From assembly GCF_001636695.1 (NCBI RefSeq), contig NZ_LGEL01000007.1, forward strand, positions 34,464-98,463: a stretch of 64,000 nucleotides of DNA, written 5' to 3'. Origin of the DNA: Pedobacter panaciterrae. GTDB lineage: Bacteria; Bacteroidota; Bacteroidia; Sphingobacteriales; Sphingobacteriaceae. The stretch's first letter is position 1, and the number at the start of each line of letters is the position of its first letter. The position numbers were made by a program, and so were the translations under genes. Under the pieces are notes generated by a model that saw only the letters and a program-made list of their open reading frames with translations, had not been told where the DNA came from and did not search any database. Positions 54,447 through 63,350 of the stretch are shown here, in pieces.

Positions 54447-55940
54447 TTACTTAGAAATTGTCTGATCTAAGGCACCATTAATCATAATAATTAATTCCTT
54501 TGCGCTTAATGAAGCGCTAAACTTAGAGTAAATACGCTGATGTTCATCAACTAACAGTAAAAATGGGTATGCATTCATATTGTAATAACTCAAAAAGGCA
54601 CTTCCCCCATCTAATGCCCCAAATGAGACATTTAAATAATCTCTTGATGTATATATTCCACTATTAATAGCTTTGATCCAGGTATCTTTCTTTTTATCTG
54701 CATTAATACTTAACACGACGAAATTTTTATTAGCCTTAAATAACGGATATACATACCTGTCAAACATTCGATGGAATTCTGCACAACCAACACAACCATC
54801 TCCCCAAATATCGATTAGAAAAATTTTTCCTTTTAAAGATTCAATTCTAAATTCCTTATCGTTTAGATCTACAAATCCAGCCGTGTAAATTTTTGCATTT
54901 TTTCGTAATTTAACTTTGGCCGCGATTGACTGTCTTAAAATGGGTGAAATTATAAACTTACTGGCATCAACAACAAGTGAATCATAAACATTTTGATCAT
55001 AATGAGAGACATATTGAAGTGCAAAAGGACTAATAAAGAATTCGGCCAACAACCTCTCCCTGAAGGCTCCCGAACTTGTGTTTTTCAACTTGTTATAATA
55101 CAGATTCAACTCTATACTGTCCGTCTTATCATTTAAGCAGTGACTCATTTTAATAGCTTCTGAAAAGCCCACAATGTAACGCGGGCATAAAATACTTATT
55201 TCATTAGGAACTAAAAGGAGGCTGTCTCTGTAAAGATTATAAGAACTTCTAATTAGTGAACGAAGTACTGAATTTTCAGAATATGCGATATAAGTACCTG
55301 TTAATATTGTTGCCCAACTTTCGTAGTAGTTAGCATATTCATATTTTAACATATTTTTCATGGTATTACTTAAAGATGGGTCAAAAGTCTTTATCAAAAC
55401 CAATTTTTTATCTACAGAATGTTTAACGAGATTGTAAAATAGTGCCAGCTTTGATTGGAAATTAGCGGTATCACCTAATTCTAAAATATCCTTATTAGGT
55501 TTATACCTCTCATAATCATAATTTAATTTTTCAGTTAGATTATATTTTGATGAACCTTTTCCAGCAAAATAAAACGAGTCTCTTTTTATACTTCTAAAGA
55601 TTTGAAGTTTTACATCATCGCCTGGTTCAATGTAATATTCGTTATAGCCTTTTCGCTTATCTGAGTTAAATAGAGAGAACCGGATTTTAGTTGGTTTTGT
55701 GATTTTGGAAATTCTAAAATCAAATTTACCATTTGAATCGACCATAACTTTAAAAGCCTCTTGACCAGTATACATCCAATCTTTGAAAAACGTCATTATA
55801 ATAATACTATCGGGATATTGATTCTTTTCAGATAATACCTGCCCACTAAATTTGACGTCATTTAGGTTAGTTGTCTGTGCATTTAGGCAGCCTAGGGAGC
55901 TGAATATTAATAAGTTTATGAATAATATTTTAATAGCCAT
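54447..55940 (-). CDS. TlpA-family thiol-disulfide oxidoreductase
   Basis: This exported protein has a C-terminal thioredoxin domain (about 360-497) with the active site CVGC (Cys383 and Cys386, from the start used here) in IDIWGDGCVGCAEF and the cis-proline region YNMNAYPFLLLVDEH. The N-terminal 350 residues include a DUF4369-like beta region (SGQVLSEKNQYPDSIIIMTF) and a helical linker. The start shown (ATG, then AIKILFINLLIFSSLGCLNA) gives a clean signal; an ATG at 55964 would overlap the susD stop by 14 bp and is also possible. The usual Trp before CxxC is shifted (WGDGC instead of WC). It is the last gene of the sigma-controlled operon. It probably reduces or rearranges disulfides outside the cytoplasm; the substrate may be the small two-cysteine protein or an imported peptide. 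Confidence 0.85.
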   Translation of the reverse strand: MAIKILFINLLIFSSLGCLNAQTTNLNDVKFSGQVLSEKNQYPDSIIIMTFFKDWMYTGQEAFKVMVDSNGKFDFRISKITKPTKIRFSLFNSDKRKGYNEYYIEPGDDVKLQIFRSIKRDSFYFAGKGSSKYNLTEKLNYDYERYKPNKDILELGDTANFQSKLALFYNLVKHSVDKKLVLIKTFDPSLSNTMKNMLKYEYANYYESWATILTGTYIAYSENSVLRSLIRSSYNLYRDSLLLVPNEISILCPRYIVGFSEAIKMSHCLNDKTDSIELNLYYNKLKNTSSGAFRERLLAEFFISPFALQYVSHYDQNVYDSLVVDASKFIISPILRQSIAAKVKLRKNAKIYTAGFVDLNDKEFRIESLKGKIFLIDIWGDGCVGCAEFHRMFDRYVYPLFKANKNFVVLSINADKKKDTWIKAINSGIYTSRDYLNVSFGALDGGSAFLSYYNMNAYPFLLLVDEHQRIYSKFSASLSAKELIIMINGALDQTISK

Positions 55941-55950
55941 AGTCTTGCTT

Positions 55951-57327
55951 TTAGTAACCTTCATTCTGATTAATATTCAAATTAAGATTGATTTCGCTTT
56001 GAGGTATAGGGTAATATTCATCGAAAGGCTGCCATTCTTGTTTAATAAGAGTTAATACAGAGTTTGCCTTCCCGCTTCTTTTAAGGTCAAACCAACGATG
56101 ACCCCATTCTGAGAAAAGCTCTACAAAACGCTCATGTTGGATGAATTCTAATAATTCCTCTTGACTAATATTAGGATTAGTATCTTTTACAAGAGTAATT
56201 CCTGCTCTCCTTCTAATGGCGTCAATATCGTCAATTGCACCTGCTATATTATTCTGTTTTAACCTTGCCTCTGCTCTAATGAGAAATTGTTCGGCGAGTC
56301 GAAACACCATGGAATACTCTGTCACATTCGTCGAGGATTTAACTTTATATTTAAACGGATAATAGTAAGTTCCTGTTGGATCAACATAGGTTCTTATCCA
56401 AGAGCTTTGTCTTTTATCATTCACTTCAAACCCATTTATTGCAAAATGGTTATCCAAAGAAATATTCAGAGGAGCACTTGTAAGTATAAACAAATTGCCA
56501 TCATTTGAGTTAGTATTAGCCGTTGGCATTAATTGCCAGATAGCCTCTTCACTATTTTTGAGGAAAACATCATCTAAATTAACCAGATGATATGTATTCA
56601 CATTGCTGATTATTAAAGAACTATATTTCTCGGCATTACCCCAGTCCTTTAAATAAAGATAGGTTCTCGCCAAAAGAGCATAAACAGCAGACTTGTTAGG
56701 CCTTATACGTTCTGTAGTTATATATGTATCATTGAGAAGATTCTCAGCAGCTTTAAGGTCAGCAATAACTTGTTCGTATACTTGAGAAATAGGTGAGCGA
56801 AATGCTTTTTGATTTATTCTATAGTCAGTACTTAGTTGTATTGGGACAGCTCCAAAAAGATTAACTAAATAAAAATGGCTAAATGCTCTAATAAATAAAG
56901 CCTCACCTTGAAGTTGCATTTTCACTAACGGTGTTACTCCATTTTGTTCATTCAATCCTTCAATTATAGCATTTGAAGTGTAAATGCTCTTATAAAGAGT
57001 TTGCCATAAAGAATTTACATTAAAATTGGTTGAAGATAACTGATTTTTGTAAAATTCTTCAAGAGAATTAAATCCTATAAATTCATCTGCAGATAGACCA
57101 CAAAGAGAAGTTATACTTCCTGCATTACCAGAAGCGTATCCAGATAGTGCTAATGTACTATATATGCCGGTTATCGTAGAAGTGGCGACTTCATCATTTT
57201 TAAAAATTGTTGCCTGAACTAGGCTATCCTTAGGTGCGTCAATTGTCAGAAATTTCTTGCACGAAAATAATGGCGTAGAAACAACAACAACAACAAATAG
57301 CATTCGTTTTACTATTTTGTATTTCAT
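55951..57327 (-). CDS. SusD/RagB-family lipoprotein
   Basis: This 458-aa surface lipoprotein has lipobox LFSC (cysteine near residue 23) followed by KKFLTIDAPKDSLVQATIFK, a standard SusD start. The TPR-like body is present (LQGEALFIRAFSHFYLVNLF near 133-152). The C-terminal signature reads IQHERFVELFSEWGHRWFDL near 405-425. It pairs with the STN-bearing SusC 10 bp upstream. As the downstream gene encodes a thioredoxin and no glycosidase is near, the imported substrate may be a peptide or protein-derived compound and not a sugar; this is inference from similar Bacteroidota loci. Confidence 0.93.
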   Translation of the reverse strand: MKYKIVKRMLFVVVVVSTPLFSCKKFLTIDAPKDSLVQATIFKNDEVATSTITGIYSTLALSGYASGNAGSITSLCGLSADEFIGFNSLEEFYKNQLSSTNFNVNSLWQTLYKSIYTSNAIIEGLNEQNGVTPLVKMQLQGEALFIRAFSHFYLVNLFGAVPIQLSTDYRINQKAFRSPISQVYEQVIADLKAAENLLNDTYITTERIRPNKSAVYALLARTYLYLKDWGNAEKYSSLIISNVNTYHLVNLDDVFLKNSEEAIWQLMPTANTNSNDGNLFILTSAPLNISLDNHFAINGFEVNDKRQSSWIRTYVDPTGTYYYPFKYKVKSSTNVTEYSMVFRLAEQFLIRAEARLKQNNIAGAIDDIDAIRRRAGITLVKDTNPNISQEELLEFIQHERFVELFSEWGHRWFDLKRSGKANSVLTLIKQEWQPFDEYYPIPQSEINLNLNINQNEGY

Positions 57328-57337
57328 ATCAATTTCT

Positions 57338-60300
57338 TTAAAATGTTAGTTTTAGACCAATAGCTATAGTTCTCAGTGGCGGTAGGGAATTTATTCTTTG
57401 GCTTTCTGGATCTAAACCAATATAATTTGATATTGTAAAAACATTCTGACCCTGTAGACTAATCTCAGTGTTCTTAACTTTCATTTTGTTAAGCCATTTT
57501 TTGGGTAAAAAAAAAGACAATGAAAGATTTTTTAATCTTATATATGAAGCATTGTCTATAGACAATCCGCCTATATTTGATGCATCTAAATATTGGATGT
57601 AGGGACCTACAGAAGTGCTAAATTTTTGAATGAGAGTTCTGTCGCCATCATTTTGCCAACGAGAAAGGACAACAGAAGGCTGATTTCCAACAGGGCTATT
57701 AACATACCAAACACCTGGAGAGTAAGGTGTTTCTTTCATGTAATTATTGCCTTTTTGGTTAACAAAAGCAATTAAAAAATTTAAGTTTAAGTTTTTAAAA
57801 CGAATACTGTTTTGTAGTCCGCCATAATAATATTGACCAATAAATTTATTTATGTATCGATCATAATTATTGATTATTCCATTGCCGTCTTTATCCTCCA
57901 TTGTGTAAATACCTGATTTACCGTCCACAGTAACATTATAGACCTTACGAATAGTTAATGGCTCACCGATAGCATAGTTAAAGGCATTATCAGAAGTTTC
58001 TAATCCAGGGTAAGCAATTAGTTTGCTTTTGGGTATAGTTAAGTTAAAGCCAGTTGACCACAACCAATTTTTGGTATTAATAATCTTAAAATTACCTTCA
58101 AATTCCCAACCTCTATTTTCTATTGTCGCCGGCAAGTTTGCCTGAATTGATCCAAATGGAACACTTGGTGGCAATGAGCTTCCTACTAATTGATTTGATG
58201 ATCGATTTCGATAGTATGAAAACTCTGTAATTAGTCTTTCATTTAGAAAACCTAATTGCAAGGATGCCTCTCTTTTTTTATTAGTTTCCCAAGCAAAATC
58301 AGGATTAGCTATTCTTATTGGCGTAATTGTAGAACGACCTTGATATGTTCCTGACGAGCTATTCCATAATTGGAGATAACCATAATCAGGAATCTGATCG
58401 TTACCTGTTATACCATAACTAAATCTTACCTTACCAAAGCTTAAAAAAGCCAAATTTTTCTTTATAAAGTTTTCTTCCGAAAATATCCAAGCAATGCCAA
58501 CCGCGCCAAAATTAGCAAACTGTTTTCCATCACCGAACCTACTCGAACCATCTCTCCTCGCTGTAAGATTTAAATAGTATTTATTTAATAGACTATAATT
58601 AATCCTAGCAAAGCCAGCAGAGTAACGGTATTTTGTCAATCTTAACTCATTCGATTTTAACATGGCTGCTGATGCAATGTTTTCCATCAACTCATCACTA
58701 CTGAATCCAGTTCCTTCAATGGTGCGTATTTGAGAATTATTTGTTTGAAAAGTCATACCCACTAATGCATCGAGATTTCCTGGACCTAATTTGGCTTTGT
58801 AGGTGATTTGAGGTTCAACTATAAAACTATTATTATAATTGTCTGAAAAATCTGAGGTTCTATCAGAAGATGTATATTCAAAAAAAGGAGGGTAGTAGCT
58901 TAAGGGAATTTTTACAAGTTCTGTTCTTTTAATCGTGTTATAGCCTACAGATAATTTCAAGGTTATGTTAGTTAGCATATGGTAATTTAAGTTCATATTT
59001 GAAACTAGATTGTCTGTAACCGCGTTATTCGTACTAAGTAAAGAGGCCATTGGATTTTGATAGACGGTATTATTTTCAAAGTTCAACTTACCATATCCGT
59101 CATATGGGTCGGGAGCGTTAGGAGACATGAGGATTAAAGAAGTCAAATCCGTTCTCATTAAATTACTTTGAGCATGACTATAATTGGTATTTATAATAAT
59201 ATTTAACGGGTCTGCTGTTGATCCTATCGTTAGGCTGGAATGTAAGCCCCCCCTTTTGTAATTGAAATCGCCGGGGAAAACGGTGCCCTCAGTGTAATAG
59301 TTTCCCCCAATTAAATAGTTGCTATTATCATTTCCTCCAGCAATACTCATCGAAGCATTAGTACTACTAGCCGTGCCACCGATTAATTCTTTTTGCCAAT
59401 CTGTATACTTACTTTCATCCCATGTACCATTGATATCGTATTGTATAGCGGAAGGTGTTTTATTATCATTTTTAAAAGCTTCTTTACGCATTTGAATGTA
59501 TTCTTCTGTATTAAGCAAATCTATATGATGTTCGACTTGGCTAAATCCTTGTTTAATTTCTGCATTTACTCGTTGACCATTTTTTTTACCGTTTTTTGTT
59601 GTAATTAAAATGATTCCGTTTGCTCCTCTTGAACCATATATTGCTGTTGCATCTGCATCTTTCAAGACTTCTATACTTTCTATGTCACTAGGATTAATCA
59701 TACTTAAAGGACTAGCCTCGGCTATTATTGAAGCTGAACTATTTGAAGAGATTTTTGCAGAAGGATAGATTACTCCATCAATAATATACAAAGGATCATT
59801 ACCACTTGAGATACTATTTTGTCCTCTTAGCCGAACAGTAAACCCGCCTCCAGGTATGCCTGTTTGCTGGGTTATAACTAATCCAGTTATTCGGCCTTGT
59901 AACGCTTGCAATGGATTACTTATAGGTTGTTTTTCTATTGTTTCTGTTGTTACCCTAGATATTGAGCCTGTCCTCTCTCTATCAGTTACTGTATAATATC
60001 CTGCGTTTATCTGTACCTCCTGCAATGCACTGTTTGCTAGCTTTAGGACAACTTTAAAGGGGCCTGGATTGTCCAGGCTAAAATTAATCTGTTCCGTTAA
60101 ATACCCCAGATAAGATATAGCCAATATCCCATCTTCTTCTTTGGAGATTATAGTGAAAAGTCCATTTTCATTTGTACGTGCGGTTGTTTTTGTGCCTTGT
60201 AATTTCACTGTGGCTCCGGCCAAAGGGTTGCCATCTTCGTCAACTACTTTACCCACAATTTCGACCTCTTTAAAATGACTGATTACTTTATCAATCAATG

Positions 60301-60664
60301 ACTGCTCTTTTTCCATGATAACAATCATTTTATTGTCTATGGTATAAGTAAGGGGGAGATGGGAGAGGGTTTTATCCAATACCTCTTTAAGAGGGGTGTT
60401 GTTGAAATTGGCTTCAATGATCTGGTCAACATTTAACTTTCTTTCATTCCAGACCAGATTAAAGCCAGTTTGATTTGTTATTTCTTTGAAAAGCTGCTTG
60501 ATGGTGGTTTCTTTTTGACGAAAGGTTACCTTCTGTGCAAAAGTGGATGCACTTACCTGTAGCATTGCAGCGATAATGATGACAGTGGTCAATCGCATAA
60601 TGAAAAGGATTTTACGAATATGCCGGCTCAGCATACCCAGATTTCTGGTATAAATTTTATACAT
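57338..60664 (-). CDS. SusC/RagA-type TonB-dependent transporter with STN domain
   Basis: This 1108-aa importer starts with a long basic leader and a signal peptide (LTTVIIIAAMLQVSASTFAQ, about residues 25-44). An STN domain follows at about 45-120 (IKQLFKEITNQTGFNLVWNE), then a carboxypeptidase-regulatory-like domain (about 136-210; GKVVDEDGNPLAGATVKLQG). In the plug, the expected GYG signature is changed to INAGYYTVTDRERTGSISRV. The barrel ends IAIGLKLTF. The STN domain fits control by the FecR/sigma pair encoded just upstream. A hairpin leader with the same geometry as that of the SusC at 8012 lies in front of it. The gene is more AT-rich than the other SusC genes of the window. Confidence 0.94.
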   Translation of the reverse strand: MYKIYTRNLGMLSRHIRKILFIMRLTTVIIIAAMLQVSASTFAQKVTFRQKETTIKQLFKEITNQTGFNLVWNERKLNVDQIIEANFNNTPLKEVLDKTLSHLPLTYTIDNKMIVIMEKEQSLIDKVISHFKEVEIVGKVVDEDGNPLAGATVKLQGTKTTARTNENGLFTIISKEEDGILAISYLGYLTEQINFSLDNPGPFKVVLKLANSALQEVQINAGYYTVTDRERTGSISRVTTETIEKQPISNPLQALQGRITGLVITQQTGIPGGGFTVRLRGQNSISSGNDPLYIIDGVIYPSAKISSNSSASIIAEASPLSMINPSDIESIEVLKDADATAIYGSRGANGIILITTKNGKKNGQRVNAEIKQGFSQVEHHIDLLNTEEYIQMRKEAFKNDNKTPSAIQYDINGTWDESKYTDWQKELIGGTASSTNASMSIAGGNDNSNYLIGGNYYTEGTVFPGDFNYKRGGLHSSLTIGSTADPLNIIINTNYSHAQSNLMRTDLTSLILMSPNAPDPYDGYGKLNFENNTVYQNPMASLLSTNNAVTDNLVSNMNLNYHMLTNITLKLSVGYNTIKRTELVKIPLSYYPPFFEYTSSDRTSDFSDNYNNSFIVEPQITYKAKLGPGNLDALVGMTFQTNNSQIRTIEGTGFSSDELMENIASAAMLKSNELRLTKYRYSAGFARINYSLLNKYYLNLTARRDGSSRFGDGKQFANFGAVGIAWIFSEENFIKKNLAFLSFGKVRFSYGITGNDQIPDYGYLQLWNSSSGTYQGRSTITPIRIANPDFAWETNKKREASLQLGFLNERLITEFSYYRNRSSNQLVGSSLPPSVPFGSIQANLPATIENRGWEFEGNFKIINTKNWLWSTGFNLTIPKSKLIAYPGLETSDNAFNYAIGEPLTIRKVYNVTVDGKSGIYTMEDKDGNGIINNYDRYINKFIGQYYYGGLQNSIRFKNLNLNFLIAFVNQKGNNYMKETPYSPGVWYVNSPVGNQPSVVLSRWQNDGDRTLIQKFSTSVGPYIQYLDASNIGGLSIDNASYIRLKNLSLSFFLPKKWLNKMKVKNTEISLQGQNVFTISNYIGLDPESQRINSLPPLRTIAIGLKLTF

Positions 60665-60721
60665 TTGGGTTTGGTTTAGTCGTGATTTATTGTTCCAACA
60701 TTATTTTAAACTGAACCATTT

Positions 60722-60750
60722 GATCAGGAGTGCCGCACGCACTTCTGATC
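60722..60750 (-). terminator. Hairpin leader between fecR and susC (second copy of the arrangement)
   Basis: Read on the minus strand, GATCAGAAGTGC and GCACTCCTGATC pair over 12 positions with one A-C mismatch, around a 5-nt loop. The hairpin lies 32 nt after the fecR stop and 57 nt before the susC start. On the minus strand it is followed by AAATGG, not a T-tract; the T-tract is on the plus strand side. It therefore may be a processing or stability element more than a plain terminator. It mirrors 7921-7948. Confidence 0.6.
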
Positions 60751-60782
60751 TTTTTTGAACAGTTTGGGTTGATGCTATCTGT

Positions 60783-62069
60783 TTAGTTCGTAATTAGAAC
60801 TCTCCTCCCTTCAATTTTAAATTTCACATCTCCTGTTCGTTCCAGTACGCATAGAACTTCTGATATTTTAGAGTATCTGGAAATCGTTCCGCCAAAGATT
60901 TGTTCCCCTAATTCTTTATTTTGAAAAATGACTTCCACATCATACCAGCGAGCCAGTTTTTTCATAATTGATTCAAGAGATTCCTTATTGAAAGTAAACT
61001 TGCCGTTTTTCCATGCAACGGCCTCTTCAGGATCGATCTGAGTTACTTTTATCGCAGTGCCGGAGTTGATGACAGATTGCTGGTTTGGTTTGAGAATAAT
61101 GGTTTTTTCGCCTAGCCCGTCAAATTGTTTCACCTGTTCGTCATTTCGAACCTTTCCGTCATCTTGACGGGAGGAGAGATCTATTGGAGTAGTATAGGCA
61201 AGAGATCTCTCGTCGCTACGCTTCCCTCGAGATGACGTGAGGGTTCCAGATGACGGAGAAGCATCGAGATGACGAGGAGTTGTTGACGTGACGCTTACTG
61301 ATCCTTCTAAAAGTGTGGTTTTGGTATTCGGATCATCAGCGTAACTGTTAATATTAAAGTGGGTTCCTAAAACCTCGACAGTTTGTTTGTTACTTACTAC
61401 CAGAAAAGGATGCGATTTATCTTTAGAAACTTCAAAGTAGGCTTCGCCGCTTAATTCAACTCTTCTATTAACTAGACCTGTAAAAGTTGTGGGGAATTTA
61501 AGGTGTGAAGCGGCGTTTAGCCATACTTTGGTGCCATCCGGCAATATGATTTGATATTGACCACCTTTAGGGGTTGAAATAAGATTGTAAGTGTTTTCTG
61601 AGCCTTTTGCTGTTGAATTACTTGTCTTGTAGATTACCTTTCCATCTTCCGTTTTAGTAACCTCAATTCCGGATTCCTTAATCAGCTCTCCATTTTTCGC
61701 ATCTGTAAGGACTATTTTTTGTCCGTTTCCAAGAGTTAATACGGCTTTATTGGAACCCGGATCAATGTCATTGGCATAGTCTTTTGATAAGGGTGTTTTT
61801 ACAAAGATTACGGTCCAGATGCCAAGCAGTATTACAACTGCGGCGGCTGTAAACGCAATGCGTAAAGGCCAGTTGATTGTTCTCGGTTTAATAATTGGTA
61901 GTTTTTCGGCTATTCTTTGCTTCCAATATTCATAATCAATATCTTCAGAAGATTGCTCTTGTTGCATTGCCTCTTTCCTATACCATTGCTCTACAAAGGA
62001 GCGTTCCTCCGCGGTGCATTGTTTTGTTTGGTAGCGCTCAAGTAAATCTTTTATCTGTTCCTTATCCAT
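60783..62069 (-). CDS. FecR-family anti-sigma factor with an in-frame palindromic-repeat insertion
   Basis: This 428-aa inner-membrane anti-sigma factor partners the ECF sigma encoded upstream. The cytoplasmic N-terminal region (about 1-65), transmembrane segment (about 68-89, LRIAFTAAAVVILLGIWTVI), FecR domain (about 185-260; PKGGQYQIILPDGTKVWLNA, LSGEAYFEVSKDKSHPFLVV, EVLGTHFNINSY) and C-terminal domain (ending FKIEGRRVLITN) align throughout with the FecR at 6703. The exception is an additional 55 residues after LLEGSVSVTS, rich in Ser, Arg, Asp and Thr (for example TLTSSRGKRSDERSLAYTTP), before GEKTIILKPNQQS. The extra block is encoded by the palindromic repeat at 61139-61275 and keeps the frame. 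It probably forms a disordered loop on the periplasmic side. The protein may still work, because both flanking domains are intact. Confidence 0.92.
   Translation of the reverse strand: MDKEQIKDLLERYQTKQCTAEERSFVEQWYRKEAMQQEQSSEDIDYEYWKQRIAEKLPIIKPRTINWPLRIAFTAAAVVILLGIWTVIFVKTPLSKDYANDIDPGSNKAVLTLGNGQKIVLTDAKNGELIKESGIEVTKTEDGKVIYKTSNSTAKGSENTYNLISTPKGGQYQIILPDGTKVWLNAASHLKFPTTFTGLVNRRVELSGEAYFEVSKDKSHPFLVVSNKQTVEVLGTHFNINSYADDPNTKTTLLEGSVSVTSTTPRHLDASPSSGTLTSSRGKRSDERSLAYTTPIDLSSRQDDGKVRNDEQVKQFDGLGEKTIILKPNQQSVINSGTAIKVTQIDPEEAVAWKNGKFTFNKESLESIMKKLARWYDVEVIFQNKELGEQIFGGTISRYSKISEVLCVLERTGDVKFKIEGRRVLITN
61139..61275. repeat. Palindromic dispersed repeat inside the FecR coding sequence
   Basis: The core 61158-61237 begins CGTCATCTTGACGGGAGGAG and ends CCCTCGAGATGACG; it holds the inverted pair GAGAGATCT / AGAGATCTCT. 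Further copies of the GTCATTTCGA/TCGAGATGACG core flank it (61139-61151, 61244-61254, 61264-61275). The same core forms the inner arms of the intergenic repeat at 4928-5020. Here the repeat is read in frame without a stop codon over about 55 codons. Confidence 0.82.
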
Positions 62070-62155
62070 AATCCAGCAGCTTTTTTAATGCTGTTTAGAT
62101 ATATGACGTTCTAGCCGTTGGGTAGTGGTAGATTATCTTCTAGAAGTAACACTTA

Positions 62156-62737
62156 CTATTTTAAATGTATAATTATAAAGAACATGATCAGCAATGTAAT
62201 TTTGCTTTTAAGGATTTTTAATGCATAATAGATTTGTTTACGTACGGTGCCCTCTGATACATTAGTTTCTGTTGCAATTTCTTTATAACTTAGGTGTGCT
62301 TTTCTGCTCAGCTCAAATATCCTTCGCATCTTAAGAGGAAGTAGTTCAATTTCGCGTTCAAACAGTTGCCTGAGTTCTTTTTCATCTATTAGTTCATCTG
62401 TTGAAGCATAGTTATTTGCAGCAAATGTTTGCAGTCTTTCAAGGTAATTTGTTTTCACCTTTTCATGGCGTATCAGGTCTATAATTGAAAAGCGAACGGT
62501 TTGGTAAAGATAGGAGGAAAGGGAAGTCTGGAACTCCAGCTTTTCTATTTTATTGAGCAAAGAACTGAAAACATCCTGAACAATATCCTGTGCCTGCTCA
62601 TTATCTTTAAGCATGCGCCTGGCGTGATTGAATAATAAAACCCAATAGCGATCATAGATCTGGGTAAACGCAAGCATATCTCCAGACTTAAATAAGCCTG
62701 CTAGTTCTGCATCAGATAAAGAATTGTAATTAATCAT
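62156..62737 (-). CDS. ECF-type RNA polymerase sigma factor
   Basis: This 193-aa sigma factor of the extracytoplasmic-function class probably directs transcription of the downstream SusC/SusD/TlpA operon. Region 2 is visible at about 22-90 (FTQIYDRYWVLLFNHARRML, EQAQDIVQDVFSSLLNKIEK). Region 4 with helix-turn-helix lies at about 130-180 (LPLKMRRIFELSRKAHLSYK, EIATETNVSEGTVRKQIYYA). A hydrophobic C-terminal tail follows (ITLLIMFFIIIHLK). The FecR gene lies 86 bp downstream. It differs clearly in sequence from the sigma factor at 6055, so cross-talk between the two systems is not expected. Confidence 0.93.
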   Translation of the reverse strand: MINYNSLSDAELAGLFKSGDMLAFTQIYDRYWVLLFNHARRMLKDNEQAQDIVQDVFSSLLNKIEKLEFQTSLSSYLYQTVRFSIIDLIRHEKVKTNYLERLQTFAANNYASTDELIDEKELRQLFEREIELLPLKMRRIFELSRKAHLSYKEIATETNVSEGTVRKQIYYALKILKSKITLLIMFFIIIHLK

Positions 62738-63004
62738 TTCTTACCTCCACAATAAAGACGAGCACAATAAATGAATACGAAATAATTACCCCCTTGGTTT
62801 TATAATTGAATCTAAGTATTAATTGTATTTTTTTAAAAACGACATATAGGATTTCAAGGTGAAAATCAATTATGAATGAATTGAATAGATTTTTTAAGGT
62901 GCCTTGGTGGAGGAAAGCTCTAACTAAAGCAAATTGAATTAATTTTTTATCGTTTGTTCTGATCATACATTAGATTTTTATGGAGATTATCTAATGGCGA
63001 TAGT

Positions 63005-63180
63005 GTGCGAATGAAAAAACGAACGCAGGCCTATGCTCGCCATCCTCCCCTCGCGAGTTCAGACATACGGCGAGCTAGTTTCCCGCGCTCGTTTTCCAAA
63101 TATATTAAAAAATATATGTGCGAACGCAGGGCTTGACTCGTTGCATCTGATTGTCCGTGTTTTGCGAGGGGAGACCAGAA
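63005..63180. repeat. GC-richer block with direct and inverted repeats
   Basis: CGAACGCAGG occurs at 63020-63029 and 63121-63130, each preceded closely by GTGCGA (at 63005 and just before 63121) and followed by a partly matching CTCG..ATC sequence. CTCCCCTCGC (63045-63054) is repeated inverted as GCGAGGGGAG (63164-63173). The block stands out from very AT-rich flanks. It could be a non-autonomous element or the scar of one; no gene is visible in it. Confidence 0.45.
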
Positions 63181-63296
63181 GCAAATTTCAAAGCCATAAT
63201 AAAGGCTAAATCTTTATTAAATTATTTTATGCTCATATTCAAATTAGCAGCTATTATGTCAATTTATTTACATGTTGTGTTTATTTAAAATACATA

Positions 63297-63330
63297 TTTG
63301 TCTTTTTGTAGACACACTAATATACATTTT
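63297..63330 (+). promoter_or_regulatory. Candidate promoter of the HTH gene
   Basis: TTTG at 63297-63300 and TACATTTT at 63323-63330 (near-match to TAnnTTTG) are separated by 22 bp, close to the Bacteroidota -33/-7 spacing. The gene starts at 63387, leaving a leader of about 50 nt that includes the palindrome at 63351-63367. Confidence 0.3.
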
Positions 63331-63350
63331 ATCATAAATATAAACAAATG

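Noticed and set aside
62730-62966. 78-codon minus-strand frame overlapping the start of the ECF sigma gene
   Set aside because: No recognisable domain, unusual composition for a protein, overlaps the sigma start by 8 bp and sits where the sigma promoter should be; most likely a chance frame.
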